Positions 13,133 to 24,429 of a stretch of 64,000 nucleotides of DNA are shown piece by piece. Below the pieces are notes generated by a model. That model saw only the letters and a program-made list of their open reading frames with translations, was not told where the DNA came from and did not search any database. The stretch covers positions 1,690,126 through 1,754,125 of the forward strand of contig JAIGNY010000099.1 of NCBI GenBank assembly GCA_020152595.1. Reading direction: 5' to 3'. How positions within the stretch are numbered: position 1 is the stretch's first letter; each line of letters begins with the position of its first letter. Origin of the DNA: Chiridota heheva. Taxonomy: Eukaryota; Echinodermata; Holothuroidea; Apodida; Chiridotidae. The position numbers and the translations under genes are program-made.

Positions 13133-14028
13133 TACAGGTAAGTACATTGACTACAGAGAATAGCTTAAACTGAAAAAGGATGACTTATATTCAAGTGTGT
13201 GGACTATTGCAAAACAGATAAATTAAAATTAAAAAATAATACAAAACATAGAGACAAAGGAATCCAAAAATTACCTAAAGTACCTTAACTAAAAAGTTTA
13301 AAACGTAGGTTAGTGCCTAAACAGCACCAAGGACAAAAAAGGGGGAAACCACCCTACAACCCAAGACCCTATGGGTCAAGGGATGCAGAGGTCAACACTG
13401 GCTATAATGGTAAATTGCTTTGTCACTGACAAACTGGTTGTTCAGATTTAGGCATGTTATTATGACGTCATCCCTAATACTTGATTATGCAAAGGTTTTG
13501 ATGAGGTGTTTATTTAATTCTATATCTTCTTTGCGTTTTGATAAAGGCTAATTTTCTTTCTGAATTATATGGCTGTTAAAAGTTATTTGATTAATGTTTT
13601 GATGTATGGGAAATTTGTAGTAAGTTCAAAGCAGCCCATAGAACTAAATATAATTCTATCAAATCTCTTCTGCAATGTACCATAACCAATTTTAATGTTT
13701 ATACCATCTGGCCATCTGAACATTGAGAAGTGCTGAGGTTTTGAGAAGTGCTTGTGTAAGACACTTTAATCATCTTCCTTCAGTCGATCCACTCAGCTGT
13801 TAAATGAGTTATCCAGTGGCATAGCCATGGTGGAGAGGAGGAGGGGGTATGGGCAGATGGACCTTCCACTTTTTTGAGGGAATTTGTTTTTAGATATTTC
13901 TTTTTTATATATTTTTTGCTTTAAAAAACAAATTGCCTTTGGAAATCGGCTCAATATGAACACTCTGTCTTGGGAGGGGGGTCTTGGACCTTCTTACTTT
14001 TTAATGCTGGCTACACCACTAGAGTTAC

Positions 14029-14093
14029 CCCACAATCAACTGGTGGACTGTCCAGAGAGAGCCAATGATTATTATCCTCTTGCACAACAGAAA
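14029..14093 (-). CDS. Unrecognised minus-strand gene, exon 5 (last exon found)
   Basis: On the minus strand the acceptor reads TACTTATCCTGCAG and the donor GTGGG|GTAACT. Entered in the phase left by the preceding exon (15954-16011), the 65-bp exon is fully open and encodes 22 residues including QEDNNHWLSLDSPPVDC, ending in phase 0. The phase match and lack of stops are the evidence; no family was recognised. Later exons should lie below this position but were not found with confidence. Confidence 0.5.
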
Positions 14094-14621
14094 CTGCAGG
14101 ATAAGTAGGCTACCGGCCTTATGGGCCTGCATTGTCAATGAAAGTATTTAACTTAACCAATTGATGATTAATTTGGGGAATAACAACTTTAAAATTTTCA
14201 GTTCTTTGGAATCCTATTACAATTAACCTCTCCAATTAAGCAAATAAGCCACACCCACCATAGCAACATGGTAATCCATTTTATGGCTCTTCTCCAGATC
14301 TCGCAAAAGGAATAAACAAAATTCAGTTGGCTAACTGTTTTGGGTAATGGAAATTGGATTTACAAAGCCTGTAGTGGTAGGCGTAATTTTGTGCTCACCA
14401 TTTTGTGCTCACTTGGTCTGTGTGTGCAGAAATTTGTATTGTGCAGTATATGCATTGAATGCTAGCTAGCTGTACTGAACCAGTACCGCATAGGATTTTT
14501 GCCCCACTTAGTTACACAGATTTTGTTGCTAGGTAAATTAATGCGGTGATTGGTTGAGAAAGCTGTCAATCATCTAACTTAAAGAGTTTAACTGTGGCAG
14601 AAGAATAAAAGATTGTACATA

Positions 14622-14643
14622 CATGCATGCATGCATGCACGCA

Positions 14644-14693
<50 letters not shown>

Positions 14694-14815
14694 TACATAC
14701 ATACATACATACATACATACATACATACATACATACATACATACATACATACATACATACATACATACATACATACATACATACATACATACATACATAC
14801 ATACATACATACATA
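14622..14815. repeat. Compound microsatellite (GCAT)n(GCAC)n(CA)n(CATA)n
   Basis: GCAT, GCAC, CA and ~32 CATA repeats follow one another without interruption, each motif one base change from its neighbour. This gives low-complexity frames on both strands. Confidence 0.97.
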
Positions 14816-15150
14816 GTGGATCCTTGTCCAGTATAACCTGTTTGAATGATCAAAAGCATCCTTTATCTCAACTCAACCCTTCCCGGTCCATAAAATATCA
14901 TCAACAAAACTTGCCTGGAGGTTGCCAATTTTCTACAAAAGGTAAATTACAAAATAAAGGGGAAAACTATTTTGCTCTCTTTGAGCCAGAAACATATGTA
15001 AGTCAAATAGCCACTTATCACGAAACTTTACTCTTGTAAACTCAATATCCTACTCGACTTCCAATCTTACTCGTAAATCACTACACACTGTCCAGAACAA
15101 GGTAGTTACTTTCTGCAGGACCATGCAGGGCTGTGAATATGGTGGACTTC

Positions 15151-15739
15151 AAAGATTAGTTCAGGGGTCAAGCAAGTTTATCTTATATGAAAGAGGTCTT
15201 CAAAGGAAACAAAATGGTGAAGAAAGCATTCAAAAATCTTATTCTATTAAGGAGATATTCAAGTTGAAAGCTGTCTTATCTGTGTAAAAATGACTGGTGT
15301 AGTAAGACTACTATGGAAAGCTGGTGTCCTGATCCTCACATTCTTAACAATTGTTGATGCATTTTAAATACATTTTTTAAATTTATTCACATTTTTTAAT
15401 ATGTAAATTCTTTTTCCTCGATGTTTCTTCAGGTGGTATATTATAAATACCCTATACTAGATTCAGTTTTATTACTTTTTGACATATCCTATAGTTTTTA
15501 AGCCACAAAATTGAAGGACAAAATATTACAGAATACACAAAAACTTTGAAGAGGAATCTGAGGCTATGACATCACAACTAGTCTGATTTCAGTCGTTTCT
15601 ATACAAATGATACCAAACTTTAAACTTGAATATCTCCTTAACGGATTAAGCTTTTGGATGCTTCCTTCACCAATTTGTTTCTTTTGAAGTCCTCTTTCAT
15701 ATAAGAACAACTTGCATGGCCCCTGAACTAATCCTTTAA
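15151..15739 (+). mobile_element. MITE family 3, fullest copy, long terminal inverted repeats
   Basis: The left end reads GATTAGTTCAGGGGTCA. The reverse complement of the right end reads GATTAGTTCAGGGGCCA. Similarity of the arms continues for more than 100 bp through TTATATGAAAGAGG and GGAGATATTCAAGTT. There is no coding capacity. Related copies lie at 5815, 10382, 10670, 44164, 54591 and 57664. The right border is CCTTTAAG, so a TTAA-like target is possible. Confidence 0.85.
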
Positions 15740-15953
15740 GTTACGGATATCACAGAAGTTAGCACTGAACGAGACAGCAATGAGGCATAAGGTAATGTAG
15801 TTTGTATGAATAAAATCTAGTTAATAGAAAACAGTCTGAGATGATGTATGAATTTCATGAGTTGCTAAACTTACCTTGACAATGTAATGTGTGGTTGTAA
15901 CCACGGAATTGACCTAAGGGTTGGATTTCTTAATGTAAAAAAAAATGACTCAC

Positions 15954-16011
15954 CTGAGGACAATGTGTCATCAGTAGAAACCGAGAGCTGAGGCACAATC
16001 TGGAGGGGGCT
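15954..16011 (-). CDS. Unrecognised minus-strand gene, exon 4
   Basis: Acceptor GATTTTATTGCAG and donor TCCTCAG|GTGAGT on the minus strand. The 58-bp exon starts in phase 0, as required by exon 3, and encodes SPLQIVPQLSVSTDDTLSS, leaving one base. It is Ser/Thr-rich with no recognisable domain. The intron towards exon 3 holds two LINE 3' ends in the same orientation as the gene. Confidence 0.65.
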
Positions 16012-16183
16012 CTGCAATAAAATCAAATGTAGTATGGATCAAGTCATCCCCATGAAATCTTGGACAAAACTTATTGGGATGAACATCCTGTACCCGTCTT
16101 CAATGTTAGTACACACTATCATCAAATCATGAAATGCCCTCAGCAGATTATACATCTATTCATCTGAGATTATTTTTCCACTT

Positions 16184-16467
16184 TGGTTTGTTTGATGTTT
16201 GTTTGATGAGGGCTTAACAGCACTATGACAACTAGGGTCAAATTGTGCCTGAGAGGTCAGATCATTCTAGAGGTAGAAAGGAAAGGAAACAGGTGGAGAA
16301 TGAGATAAATTCAAGAACAAAAGTCAGAAAGCTTGGGTTGAGAGAGGAGGTGCATGGGTGAAAAAACAAAGTAGAGAGAGGGGGTGGAAGAGGAGTATTA
16401 AATATGGTTGTAGAGGGAAGCATGATGAAGGAAAAAGAAGATTTTATCCGGAAGGTTTTTCTGGAAG
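16184..16467 (-). mobile_element. 3' end of an I-like LINE, minus strand
   Basis: The reverse complement ends in CCCTCATCAAACAAAC and contains the 3' UTR hallmark CTCAGGCACAATTTGACC. It belongs to the same family as the copies ending at 40953, 48109 and 62956. Confidence 0.85.
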
Positions 16468-16638
16468 ATTGTTTGTTTGTTTGATGAGGGCTTAATGGCA
16501 CCACGACAACGAGGGTCAAATTGTGCCGGAGAGGTCGGACCATTCTAGAGATAGGAAGGAATGGAAACAGGGGGAGAATGAGAGATATTCAAGAACAAAA
16601 GTCAGAAAGCTGTGATCGAGAGAGGAGGTGCATGGGTG
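16468..16638 (-). mobile_element. Second I-like LINE 3' end abutting the first
   Basis: Another shorter copy of the same tail, again with CAAACAAACAAA at its low-coordinate end. It directly adjoins the copy at 16184-16467 in the same orientation, suggesting insertion at or into the earlier element. Confidence 0.8.
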
Positions 16639-17375
16639 CATTTGGGTTAACATGGTCCATAAGAATCGGGGCAGGGGCAAAGCATCCATAACATCACAAT
16701 TTCTAAAATACCAGAAAATAAGACAAGTCTCAACAGTTTTGTCTGATGTTGTAGAATATAAAACATTTGTTTGATTTGCTTCAGTGTGTTCTGATATCAT
16801 TCTTTTCATTGTCCAATCTTTCTGCTTGTATCTTAATTTAAATTTATTTTCTTCTAGCTCAGCTACACCAGGGCCAGACTGTCCTCTCTCTTATTAAATA
16901 ACAGTTCCATAATGTAAATGACTTCATGGACTAACAAACTGCTTCAGGTGCAGACAAAATAACAACAAAAAACAGCAACAACACATAAAACTAAGTCTTT
17001 TTTCTACAGTTTTTTTTTTCCCTTCATATAAATGATGAAAAGCAACAAAAAACTTATCCAAATAATTTGCTGATACAGCATGTCAAATTTTATACCACAG
17101 CTTGAGTGTAAATCACCAAAATGTTGCAAATCCAAGCCACAAAGTATCCAGACAAAATTATCATGCTGCACACCCTTCTATGATATTTTTGGTCTGTAAA
17201 CCAATGAACACAGGCAGGATTTGGAGAAACAAGGGGCACTTTCCCCCGCCTTTTTCCGAACTTATATCTTTTGTATGGTTAATTTTTTTTATCTTACATG
17301 ATTTTTCCCCCACTTTTAACTTTGCTCCCCCACTTTCGGTAGGCAAATTCCGCCTATGCCTATGACTGAGTTTAC

Positions 17376-17473
17376 CTGCAGTCTATTGGTCTGCTGTTGC
17401 TGTGACAATATACTGTGAAGGCTGGTCCTGAAAGCATGAATCTCCACATCAAGCTGGTAATGAATATTTTCAT
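17376..17473 (-). CDS. Unrecognised minus-strand gene, exon 3
   Basis: Acceptor TTTCTGTGTTTCAG and donor CTGCAG|GTAAAC on the minus strand. The first two bases complete the split codon left by exon 2. It then reads 32 codons without a stop, including YQLDVEIHAFRTSLHSILSQ and a QQQQ run. The heptad-like spacing of I/L/V suggests a short helical or coiled segment. Phase compatibility on both sides makes this a convincing exon. Confidence 0.7.
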
Positions 17474-18693
17474 CTGAAACACAGAAAATATGTATTTAAG
17501 TAAAAGCATAATACTTGTGACTAGCCTCACCTAAGACATTTAGGCTTATGAATAAAGCATAGAATTCTTTGTAGAAAAGTATTGTTACCACCTCCCCTCC
17601 CCACCCCACCCACCCCCAAAATAAAATCCTCCAGGTTTTAGACTTAACAATTGTTTCATGAATTTATGATGTAGTAGGCATCTTAGTGGCTTCAAATTCA
17701 GACAATGATATTGTACATACAGTTTTCCGGATCAAAGCTGTACATGTGTGTTCATGCAATTCCAGCTACACAAGTTTTCAGTTCAAATTGTATTAAAATC
17801 AAAATCACATTTTGGGAGGAAAAGTTTTTAATGTACTGATCAAAGTGTGAAGAATTGTGATGTATGTACAAAACTTAGCACACATATTATTTTGACTCAA
17901 GCCAACACCAACACCTTCTTCCATACGAGCATGTTTTATCCTCCTACATTAACTTTTGCTTTACAATTTGTATTATCATCTTTGATAACATTTTTCCCTT
18001 TTGATGATGATGAAATAATTTTGTTGAGTGATTAATTTATGTAAACAAATATGCTGCAGAGACAAAATACAAAAAGTTTATTTTCAGTTGTGGAACCAGG
18101 ATACAATTACAAACATATAGTGGTGATATTTAATAGGTGAGGGGCTACCTAAACTGACAAGGGACTTAAATTAGAAAAATATTTTGGTGATATTCAAAAA
18201 AATTTCTTATTGATTCCATTAGATTAAAACATTTTTCCCCAACAAGAAGCTTAGTATCTTCAATAGGGGCCTTTTGACTGTAGGTACCACCTTAGTCCCT
18301 AGCTGGCGTGCACCATTTAAAACTAATGCTTGGTGAACAACGTGACTTGAGTCATTTAATGTAACATAGACGTTTGCTTTTAGGGATATTATTCTGTTCT
18401 GACCCTGCACTCTTGCAGTCGGACTTCAAAATTCCAAACAAAATTCTTGATTGCTGTAGCATATGTAAGAATGTACATATTTACACTATGATAATCAAAT
18501 ATTAAAGATTATACCTCTATTGTGAAACATCAGCTTTCTATCTCTTTTCAATGGGTGATATGTCCTCATCTTACAGTGTAAAACAGCTAAACAACATATT
18601 TTATATTACCCAGGCAATTGTAAACACCACAATGAAAAAAGAGAACATACACAAAAATTAATACAGTTTTTTAATCTTTTTTTTAATACATAC

Positions 18694-18880
18694 CAATTTC
18701 ATCAAGAAAATCCTTATTTTCACAGGAGCTGTAACTGCTATCTCCTTCAATCGGCCAAGCACCATTGTTGTTTACATCACTCCCCACTGAAAAAAAACTG
18801 TCCTGATTTTGAGTTTGAAAGCTAGCATTTTCTGTCCTTTCCTTGCCTTCTTGAAATAGTCGATCTTCAGTAGTATATGT
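18694..18880 (-). CDS. Unrecognised minus-strand gene, exon 2
   Basis: The exon is bounded on the minus strand by AATTTCCCAG and AAATTG|GTATGT, is 187 bp long and is open for 62 codons plus one base. The peptide is polar and probably disordered, with segments ERTENASFQTQNQDSFF, NNNGAWPIEGDSSYSSC and NKDFLDEI. There is no methionine, so simple ATG-to-stop scanning misses it. Entry phase 0 matches exon 1 and exit phase 1 matches exon 3. The protein is unknown to me; a cytoskeletal, centrosomal or signalling scaffold would fit such composition, but that is speculation. Confidence 0.7.
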
Positions 18881-19431
18881 CTGGGAAATTTAGAACAAGA
18901 TTATGGTATAAATGTTCCTATTTAAATGGAGACAAGACCTTGGAGGAGCTTGTGCAGAATCATTAAAGAGATAGGAAGGCAGTAGGGAAGACCTGAAATT
19001 AATTGTGGTGGCTTGCCATGGACAAGCATGGATGGGAAAGCTTTGAGCTCCACTGGGAGTAAATAGGATTGAGTGAGTAACACAGACAATTCCATAATAA
19101 AACTTGGATCTACAGGTATAATTGCTATCACTCTGCCTGGAAAATCTGCTTGCATGAAAACTGTATTATTAAACTCATTCACAATCATGTGATTAGTAGA
19201 AGTTGTCATGGTATGCCCAAGTGCTACAACATGGTTTATTTGATGCAATTACTGTATTACAGTGTGTATGGAAAACGAGTTCACTATCACTTAGTTAAAA
19301 ATAACTATCATTATGATAGTAACATTATATATGCCCTATATCAAATTCTAATTGACAAAAGCACATAAATGAGCAAAATCTAAGTAATAAAGAACAACAT
19401 TACTGTAAAATCACATACATGTCACATTCCA

Positions 19432-20002
19432 AATAATTATTGCAACGGTCTGCTTGTTGGAGCGTCACATGAGAACATCAAACGATTGCAGAGGATACAA
19501 AACAAAGCTGCACGTATTGTCACTAAAACATCAAAACGTGACAGTATTACAGCCGGGTTAAAGCTTTTGCACTGGCTACCAGTTGAAGCTAGAATCGAGT
19601 ATAAAATAATGTGTTTAGCCTACCGGTGTATAGACGGATCAGCACCAGAATACCTCTGTGAGCTTCTGTCCATCTTTCAGCCAAAAAGGTGTCTCAGGTC
19701 TAGTGATAAGCAATTGCTAAATATACCAAAGTGGATACTAAAATATTTTGGTTACAGGTCTTTCACAGTGGCAGCCGCCAGAAAATGGAATGATATTCCG
19801 AAATCCATGAAAGACATTACATTTTTAAATACGTTTAAATCTCAGCTCAAAACATATTTGTTTAAGAAGTATTATTGATTTTTATTATAATTTAATTTAA
19901 TCGTTTATTTACATTAACCTATCATTTTTATTGTATAAGCGCTTTGAGCATACTCCAGTGTGGATTAAGCGCTATATAAATGTTCCTATTATTATTATTA
20001 CA
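19432..20002 (+). mobile_element. 5'-truncated LINE 3' end, in an intron of the minus-strand gene
   Basis: A frame beginning near 19432 reads YCNGLLVG, LQRIQNKAARIV, LHWLPVEARI, AARKWNDIPKSM and FKSQLKTYLFKKYY before TGA at 19876. This is the conserved C-terminus of CR1/jockey-superfamily ORF2 proteins. The 3' UTR contains GCGCTATATAAATG and ends in an ATT repeat, typical of such elements. The C-terminal frame is intact, so the insertion may be young, but reverse transcriptase and endonuclease are absent. It lies antisense to the gene at 20298-14029, between its exons 1 and 2. Confidence 0.9.
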
Positions 20003-20080
20003 GTGCAGCAAAGTTTCCATAACACTTTAAAGAGCAAATTCTAATCACTTTACTTATGCAAATGGGAAAAAAAAACTTAC

Positions 20081-20298
20081 CAATTGTCTTTTACAAGACT
20101 CAACTATGTTAGTTCTCCTCTTTGACTTATCTTCTGATGACCCGATGAACATTCCTCCACCAAAATGATTTTCACAATTTAAATTCATAATACTGTGACT
20201 TCCAGTTCCACTCACTTTGACCAAAGACAGAGAAGTTATGAATTCATGTGGCTTTCTCATCCTATCATCCTGTGGATCAGCCAATATTTGTAGAGTTC
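20081..20298 (-). CDS. Unrecognised minus-strand gene, exon 1 found
   Basis: The minus-strand acceptor is probably TTCATTATAG and the donor CAATTG|GTAAGT. The 218-bp exon is open for 72 codons and exits in phase 0. It encodes TLQILADPQDD, MRKPHEFITSLSLVKVSG and FGGGMFIGSSEDKSKRR. An in-frame TAG lies just upstream of the acceptor. Either an upstream exon splices here, or translation starts at the first methionine (MRKPHEF). A possible untranslated leader with donor GAGAG|GTACGT lies at about 21572-21615. No family recognised. Confidence 0.65.
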
Positions 20299-20577
20299 CT
20301 ATAATGAATAAACTCCTCTACTGCATGGCTACTGTACCTGTAAAAAGTAACAAACATCGTTTGGAGGACTTGGTATTCAGAAAAAGAAGAGTAGAGAAGA
20401 AGAATGATTGTTGTTATTAATAGTGTCATTAATTTGAGGCTGACATTTACAAGCATAGAACTAGTTAAAGATTCAGAACACTTGCAATACAGCATAGCCC
20501 ATGAGAAATTGACAACAATCTAACAATTGCAAATAGGTAACCATTAATGTAACTTGTTGTGAAATAAGGGAATACAA

Positions 20578-20882
20578 AACATACTGTAAAGTATCCAGCC
20601 TGATTCTAAAGCAAAATCAACTTTTTCACAGCATTTCCTATATATAATCGCGAGCAGAAACCGAAATGACAGTGGGTAAACACCCCTGTGATAAGCTTTC
20701 ATATCCCCTCGTGTATATCCACACGAATACAGTACATACTGTAAAGTATCCAGCCTGATTCTAAATCTAATCAACTTTTTCACGCCATTTCCTATATATG
20801 ATCGCGAGCAGAAACCTAAATGACAGTGCATGAACACCCCTGTAATAAGCTTCCATATTCCCTCATGTATATCCGCACGAAA
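20578..20882. repeat. Tandem duplication of a ~155-bp segment
   Basis: ACATACTGTAAAGTATCC and ATCGCGAGCAGAAACC each occur twice at the same spacing, with a few percent divergence. No coding sense was seen. Confidence 0.9.
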
Positions 20883-21174
20883 TGAGTGTACAAATTTACA
20901 CAATACACAGTTTATCATGTTGTACGTTGAAAAACCAAGTAGAGGTGGACGTAGAAAAAATTTCGCACAACTATTCCAAAAAAAATATTATATTTCGTGA
21001 CGGTTTCAGGAATTTTGATTTGATTAAGGCTAGGTCAAAGTATAGTCACTATTGTCTAACAATATTTTGAACAGCAAATAATTTTTGGAACCTTTTCGTA
21101 CAGGAAATCTTTATCATTCTGAGGAACATAAATTAGAAGCATTCTGTTGAAGCAGCTCATTTTCAATTTGCAGG

Positions 21175-21350
21175 GGTCCATGAATGAGAGGATTTGGAAT
21201 TCGGGTGGGGGGTTCGTGATAGGATTTGGGATTCAGGGGAAGGGGTCCATGATAGGATTAGGATTCAAGCTGGAGAAGGGGTCCATGATAGGATTTGGGA
21301 TTCTGGGGAAGAAGGGGGGTCTGTGATAGGATTTGGGGTTGGGAGTCGGG
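21175..21350. repeat. G-rich short tandem repeat, about 4-5 units of ~45 bp
   Basis: Repeats of GGGTCCATGATAGGATTTGG with GGGATTC and variable G-runs. The copies are irregular. Confidence 0.8.
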
Positions 21351-22123
21351 ATGCATACTGTACTTGAAACTGTACCGATAATTATATTAGACACCTAGCT
21401 ATTAGTCATATCCCACAATACACTTTATGACATAGTGGTGGCATGTACAGTGGGTTATTATACTTTTCATACATAAAGATAAAGGTGTGTTAAATGTTAG
21501 GCTATCAAACTAAGACACATGGTAGATGTGTGAAATTTGCTCTAAATTTGCTATCTTACCATATTACGTACCTCTCTTGCTTTAATTCTTATATGTAGTT
21601 CTTTGAAGTTGTTTTATTGCTTAAAAATACAAAATTAGAAGACGCTTTATGCTTGTTTTGGCGAGAGAAAAAAAATTCCCAGTTGGACTTTCAAAAGTTT
21701 CTGTCACTCGTTTTGTTTAAGTTGATGTCATATCACTTCTATGGTTGTCATACAGCTGATTGGCTAATAACTCATGCGTATTTAAATAGATTAAAGTACA
21801 CGGCCGTAGGAGATGGCCCTGCAATTTTTTTTTTTTTTTTTTTGGGGCAAAACGGTTACATAACGATATAAAATGTTACTTTACCAATATATCTTACTGT
21901 TATATTAACCCCCTCCACCCCACCATCACCATTACATGTCTAAGGACGTGTCTAGCTTTTTATTTCTAGGGGGGCTTAAGCTCCTATAAAACATATTCAG
22001 GGACCCTCACACAAGTTTAAGATTATAGGGAGCCAGGACAGAGGTGTAGGAATTTGGGGGCATCCCCTCTGCCCCAAATGGTTCTTCTTCCCGTTTGCAT
22101 GCTTTTTTCCCAAATCTCTCTCT

Positions 22124-22400
22124 CTAGGTGTCGAATCTGAAACAGACATTGGTGATCATAGCCCTCCTGTCACTTCTGTTTACAGCTACATGTAAGCGCA
22201 TACACTTATTGTTACTTAGGCTGCTGTTGGTTGTCCAGCTGTTTAAGCTTTGGACATATTTGACTCGATGCCTTCCCCTGCTTCTTTTGCCCTCAATTTT
22301 CCTACATACTGCAAGCTGTTTCAACCCACCCTCCCGATACACATGCCCAAAAAATTCCATCTGTCTCTTTCAGATGGCATTGAGTAGGGACCTGTAAATG
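22124..22400 (-). pseudogene. C-terminal tail of a LINE endonuclease/reverse transcriptase
   Basis: The minus-strand frame reads FFGHVYREGGLKQLAV, KIEGKRSRGRHRVKY and AVNRSDRRAMITNVC, then stops after FDT. The pattern FGH...R..GL...G...GKR.RGR...Y...L..W...A..R..WR.MI.N is the conserved end of RTE/R4-like LINE proteins. Nothing upstream encodes the RT, so it is a truncated relic. Confidence 0.75.
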
Positions 22401-23270
22401 CCTGGAGCTATTCCCAATTGGGAGGATAAATTACTATTAACACATAAAGTTGCCAAAATTTGCTTAAAATTTCTTGAAATTGACAGTGATTTCTGGAAAT
22501 TGAAGAAAATTTCCAGGAAATTAGAGTATAAATGCTCGAATTTGAATTTTTTTAACAAAAATGAAGGAAATTCATTGAAAAGTGAAGGAGATTCGGGAAA
22601 TTGACAGTGATTTCCTGTAAATGAAGAAAATTCCTGAAATTTCCCAAAATTTAACAGAATTTTGAGTTCTTTAACTTCCGTGAGATGACCCTTTCTACAC
22701 CCCTTGCTAAGACATTGACATTGCCCATCAAACAAAAATGTAAAGAGCTTCATATTGTTTTGAAAGTTCTTCTTTTCTTTTTGTGGGGAGGGGGAAACCT
22801 ACTTCTCTATCTTATGCTTTTGGTTTCTAGATTCAGATATTCAGATCCAAATTTAAAGATTTTCGATCCAAAATAAATGATTTTTGGTCAATATTAGAGA
22901 TATTTGGTCCAAAATTGAGAATATTTGTTCCAAAATTTACGATAATTTAGTTAATACAATTATAAAATATTGCCCACATCTGTTTTTCTGTATGGTTTAT
23001 TTGATATTTCAATTAATTTCATTAATGGCTTTGGCAATTCATCATTATTTGTGTTGGGGGAGGGGGGGTTACAGGATTTTTAGAGGGCTAAGCCCCTAAT
23101 AGGCCCCCTTAGACATGCCACTGCCCCAAAACACAGTTAACAAGAAAACATTGCGGTGAATATAAAGTTCACAATAATCGTCATTTGTACTTTAAGCATC
23201 CATCGGCATTTGATGACTACTTTGTTTACACAGTTTGCGTTGACTTTGTAGATTTTTGTTGCAGATCTTA
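22400..23270. other. AT-rich non-coding interval
   Basis: Contains internally repetitive TTTCC/GGAAATTGA motifs (22460-22660) and GATTTTTGGTC-like motifs (22840-22940). No exon or transposon domain was recognised. Confidence 0.4.
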
Positions 23271-24420
23271 GTTGTTGAACATTCCAAATGTGCTTTTCCT
23301 GGACTCTATATTACCCACAAATGTATTCGCAATACAAACCAAAATGTCTGTCATTTCTTTATGAACGTGCATCGTCGTAAGATGATTCAATCTGCACTGA
23401 GAGCGGAAAATGATCTCTCACTCAAAGCATTTGTAGCAGGTACATTGTAACAAAGACTAGCTTTGCCACGAAAACAACTTCTGACAAAAGTAAGGAAGCG
23501 AGGACCATCAAAAGATATTGAAAAAAAGCTCATAAAATCTTTCATTTCAAACTGACTTGGGTTAAACCCCAGTGACTTGACTGTTTCCGGTAGTAAGGTT
23601 AGTTGAGTTTGTAAATAATCAACATTTACATCGTCATTGTAATCTTTGGTGAACAATTCCAGCTCTGTCTCCCATGGCTCACCCCGGATAGATTTGAATA
23701 ATAATTGCTGAAGATCTCTGTACAGTATCTCTTAAAATCCGTTTGTCCAAACCTGTTCTTGATACATTGGGTTATGGCGCTTACAAGTAATTAAGCACAA
23801 CTTCACAGGAAAAAAAAAACAGTTTGTGATGGTAGGAAACTTGAAAAAGATGTTGTTTTAACAGTTTTTTTAATATAGCAAAGGAATTGGCAAGCTTGAT
23901 GTGGTCAGGCAGGAGGTTCCAGGTGCGAGGAGCAAAACATAAAAATGATCTATCGGCAAATGTTGTATGTTGAGTACGGAGTTCAATGAATCTGGGTGCT
24001 GATGTAGATGTAGATCGAAGCTGTTTAGAACCAGTTTGAATTTGAAGCATGTTGGAGATGTATCTGGGACTTTGTTCATGAATGGATTTGTACACAAGGA
24101 CAAGGATTTTTTTTCTTTGGCATCAGTTGGGTAGTGATATGAAGAGCCACTTTCAAATCGAGAGGGCGCCTTCTGCTTTCGTGGAAGTTTTGGCTCATCA
24201 GCCTCAAGGTATTCTATTTTCTTCAAGGTGCGCGCCCAAAAAAATTCAAAAGAGGAATCAGCTCTGTCTTTTTCAAGCACCTTCACAACATCATTAGCCA
24301 AGCTGTTGCCTTTTGCATCATCCATGTTAGGATTCTAAAGTATGCGACTGAAATTATCTTGCACAACCTTTTTCCCCAAGGAGCTGAAGTCAAAAGTTGG
24401 CATCATTGCTTGCACGCCAC
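23271..24420 (-). pseudogene. hAT-family transposase relic
   Basis: The minus strand encodes pieces of a hAT transposase in order. An upstream part has FSSLGKKVVQDNFSRIL and LEADEPKLPRKQKAPSRFE. After an interruption come RFGQTDFKRYC and LFKSIRGEPWETELELF. The C-terminal dimerisation domain has LCYNVPATNALSERSFSAL, then (in a shifted frame) LNHLTTMHVHKEMTDILVC and ANTFVGN. A deletion or frameshift lies just after SFSALSAD, where ~15-20 residues of the domain are missing. A LINE 3' end interrupts the gene at about 23795-24112. It is inactive. Confidence 0.85.
23795..24112 (-). mobile_element. LINE 3' end nested in the hAT transposase
   Basis: The minus-strand frame reads MYKSIHEQSPRYISNML, RFIELRTQHTTFADRSF and FAPRTWNLLPDHIKLANS, the C-terminus of a CR1/jockey-like ORF2. 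The hAT frame stops at one end and resumes at the other, so the LINE inserted later. Confidence 0.8.
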
Positions 24421-24429
24421 AAACCCTGC

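Noticed and set aside
21720..21830. Promoter with GATTGG and TATTTAAATA near a possible leader exon of the minus-strand gene
   Set aside because: Motif order suits the + strand rather than the minus strand, and AT-rich DNA gives such matches by chance.
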